A stretch of DNA of 5,481 nucleotides, taken from the NCBI GenBank assembly GCA_030040595.1, contig JASHTL010000071.1, forward strand, positions 1 to 5,481, read 5' to 3'. The DNA is from Microcaldota archaeon (GTDB lineage: Archaea; Micrarchaeota; Micrarchaeia; Micrarchaeales; CABMGC01). A model generated the notes under the pieces. That model worked only from the letters and a program-made list of their open reading frames with translations. It did no database searches and had not been told where the DNA came from. Positions 5,209 through 5,481 of the stretch are shown here, one piece after another; within the stretch, counting starts at the first letter, position 1, and the number at the start of each line of letters is the position of its first letter. The translations under genes were made by a program, and so were the position numbers.

Positions 5209-5481
5209 CTATGCACCAAAGAATTCCTTGTGAAGCATTCTCACCGCCTTAGTTGCCTGATTCTCCTTTATGACAAAACTCCTGCTAGTCGGCGAAGCGC
5301 CGCATGCGCTTGCGATTATTCTCATATCCTTGACTGCAGATAGCATCCTTTCGTATATTTCCGGTATGGAAGCTAGATCCTTTCCAACTATGGAAACTTT
5401 TGCAAGGTTGTATATTACTGCCACTTTTCCTAGGTTTCTCAATTCTGCAGCTGCCTCTGCGATCCTGTAATTATGCATGTC
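5209..5481 (-). CDS. Aspartokinase, C-terminal ACT region (partial)
   Basis: The 90 visible residues run to TAG 5211-5209, and the frame stays open to the window edge, so the kinase domain and most of the regulatory region lie outside. VAVIYNLAKVSIVGKDL matches the start of the last ACT domain of aspartokinases, and SFVIKENQATKAVRMLHKEFF matches its end, where the family has a pattern like SFVVDEEDAEKAVRALHEEFF. The full enzyme would phosphorylate aspartate, the first step toward lysine, threonine and methionine, and be inhibited through its ACT domains. The usual GSSE before that strand is GASP here (numbering unknown because of the truncation). Position directly before asd supports the call over a homoserine-dehydrogenase fusion. 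The Met at 5478-5476 is internal, preceded by an in-frame GAC. Confidence 0.85.
   Translation of the reverse strand, partial: DMHNYRIAEAAAELRNLGKVAVIYNLAKVSIVGKDLASIPEIYERMLSAVKDMRIIASACGASPTSRSFVIKENQATKAVRMLHKEFFGA
5214..5217 (-). promoter_or_regulatory. Ribosome-binding site of asd inside the aspartokinase gene
   Basis: On the minus strand GGTG stands 5 bases before the asd ATG, within the last codons of the aspartokinase gene. Together with the abutting TAG/ATG junction it explains how ribosomes finishing the kinase can start asd, and it confirms the chosen start. Confidence 0.5.

Noticed and set aside
4828..5343. Plus-strand open frame of 171 codons opposite asd and aspartokinase
   Set aside because: It runs antisense across two well-conserved genes and their junction, its product is Cys/Arg/Ser-rich and resembles no family, and no promoter or SD fits its start.

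Overview
The window looks archaeal. The evidence is the archaeal/fungal-type aspartate-semialdehyde dehydrogenase, a multi-ACT regulator of a kind I associate with archaea, TATA boxes (one with a purine-rich BRE-like stretch) at sensible distances from the genes, short leaders, and frequent ATA isoleucine codons. The lineage cannot be fixed from 5.5 kb. A euryarchaeal or DPANN-like genome using the aspartate/diaminopimelate (DAP) route to lysine is plausible, but this is inference.

Layout. Bases 1-62 hold the last 19 codons of a plus-strand gene, probably an amidohydrolase. Its stop codon abuts the stop codon of a minus-strand three-gene cluster transcribed from about 3390 down to 63: a GNAT-like acyltransferase of unknown substrate (3353-2475), a LysA-type PLP decarboxylase (2429-1152) and an M20 metallopeptidase/deacylase (1142-63). 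Gaps are 45 and 9 bases, so they are probably one operon. A 137-base divergent control region (3354-3490) separates them from a plus-strand protein with ACT repeats (3491-4168). That gene overlaps tail-to-tail by 16 bases with asd (5208-4153). The asd start codon directly follows the stop codon of a truncated aspartokinase gene (5481-5209).

Together the genes describe aspartate-family metabolism. Aspartokinase and Asd supply aspartate semialdehyde, LysA removes CO2 from meso-DAP to give lysine, and the M20 enzyme is a candidate deacylase for an acylated DAP intermediate or simply a peptidase. The ACT protein is a candidate amino-acid-sensing regulator. dapA, dapB, an aminotransferase and dapF are not in the window.

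The most notable non-coding signal lies in the divergent region. There is a perfect 16-bp palindrome between the two promoters and a second inverted repeat with 10-bp arms over the plus-strand TATA box. Both begin with TGTTA and end with TAACA, which suggests a shared operator for a local amino-acid regulator. The other candidate for something new is the acyltransferase-decarboxylase-deacylase trio.
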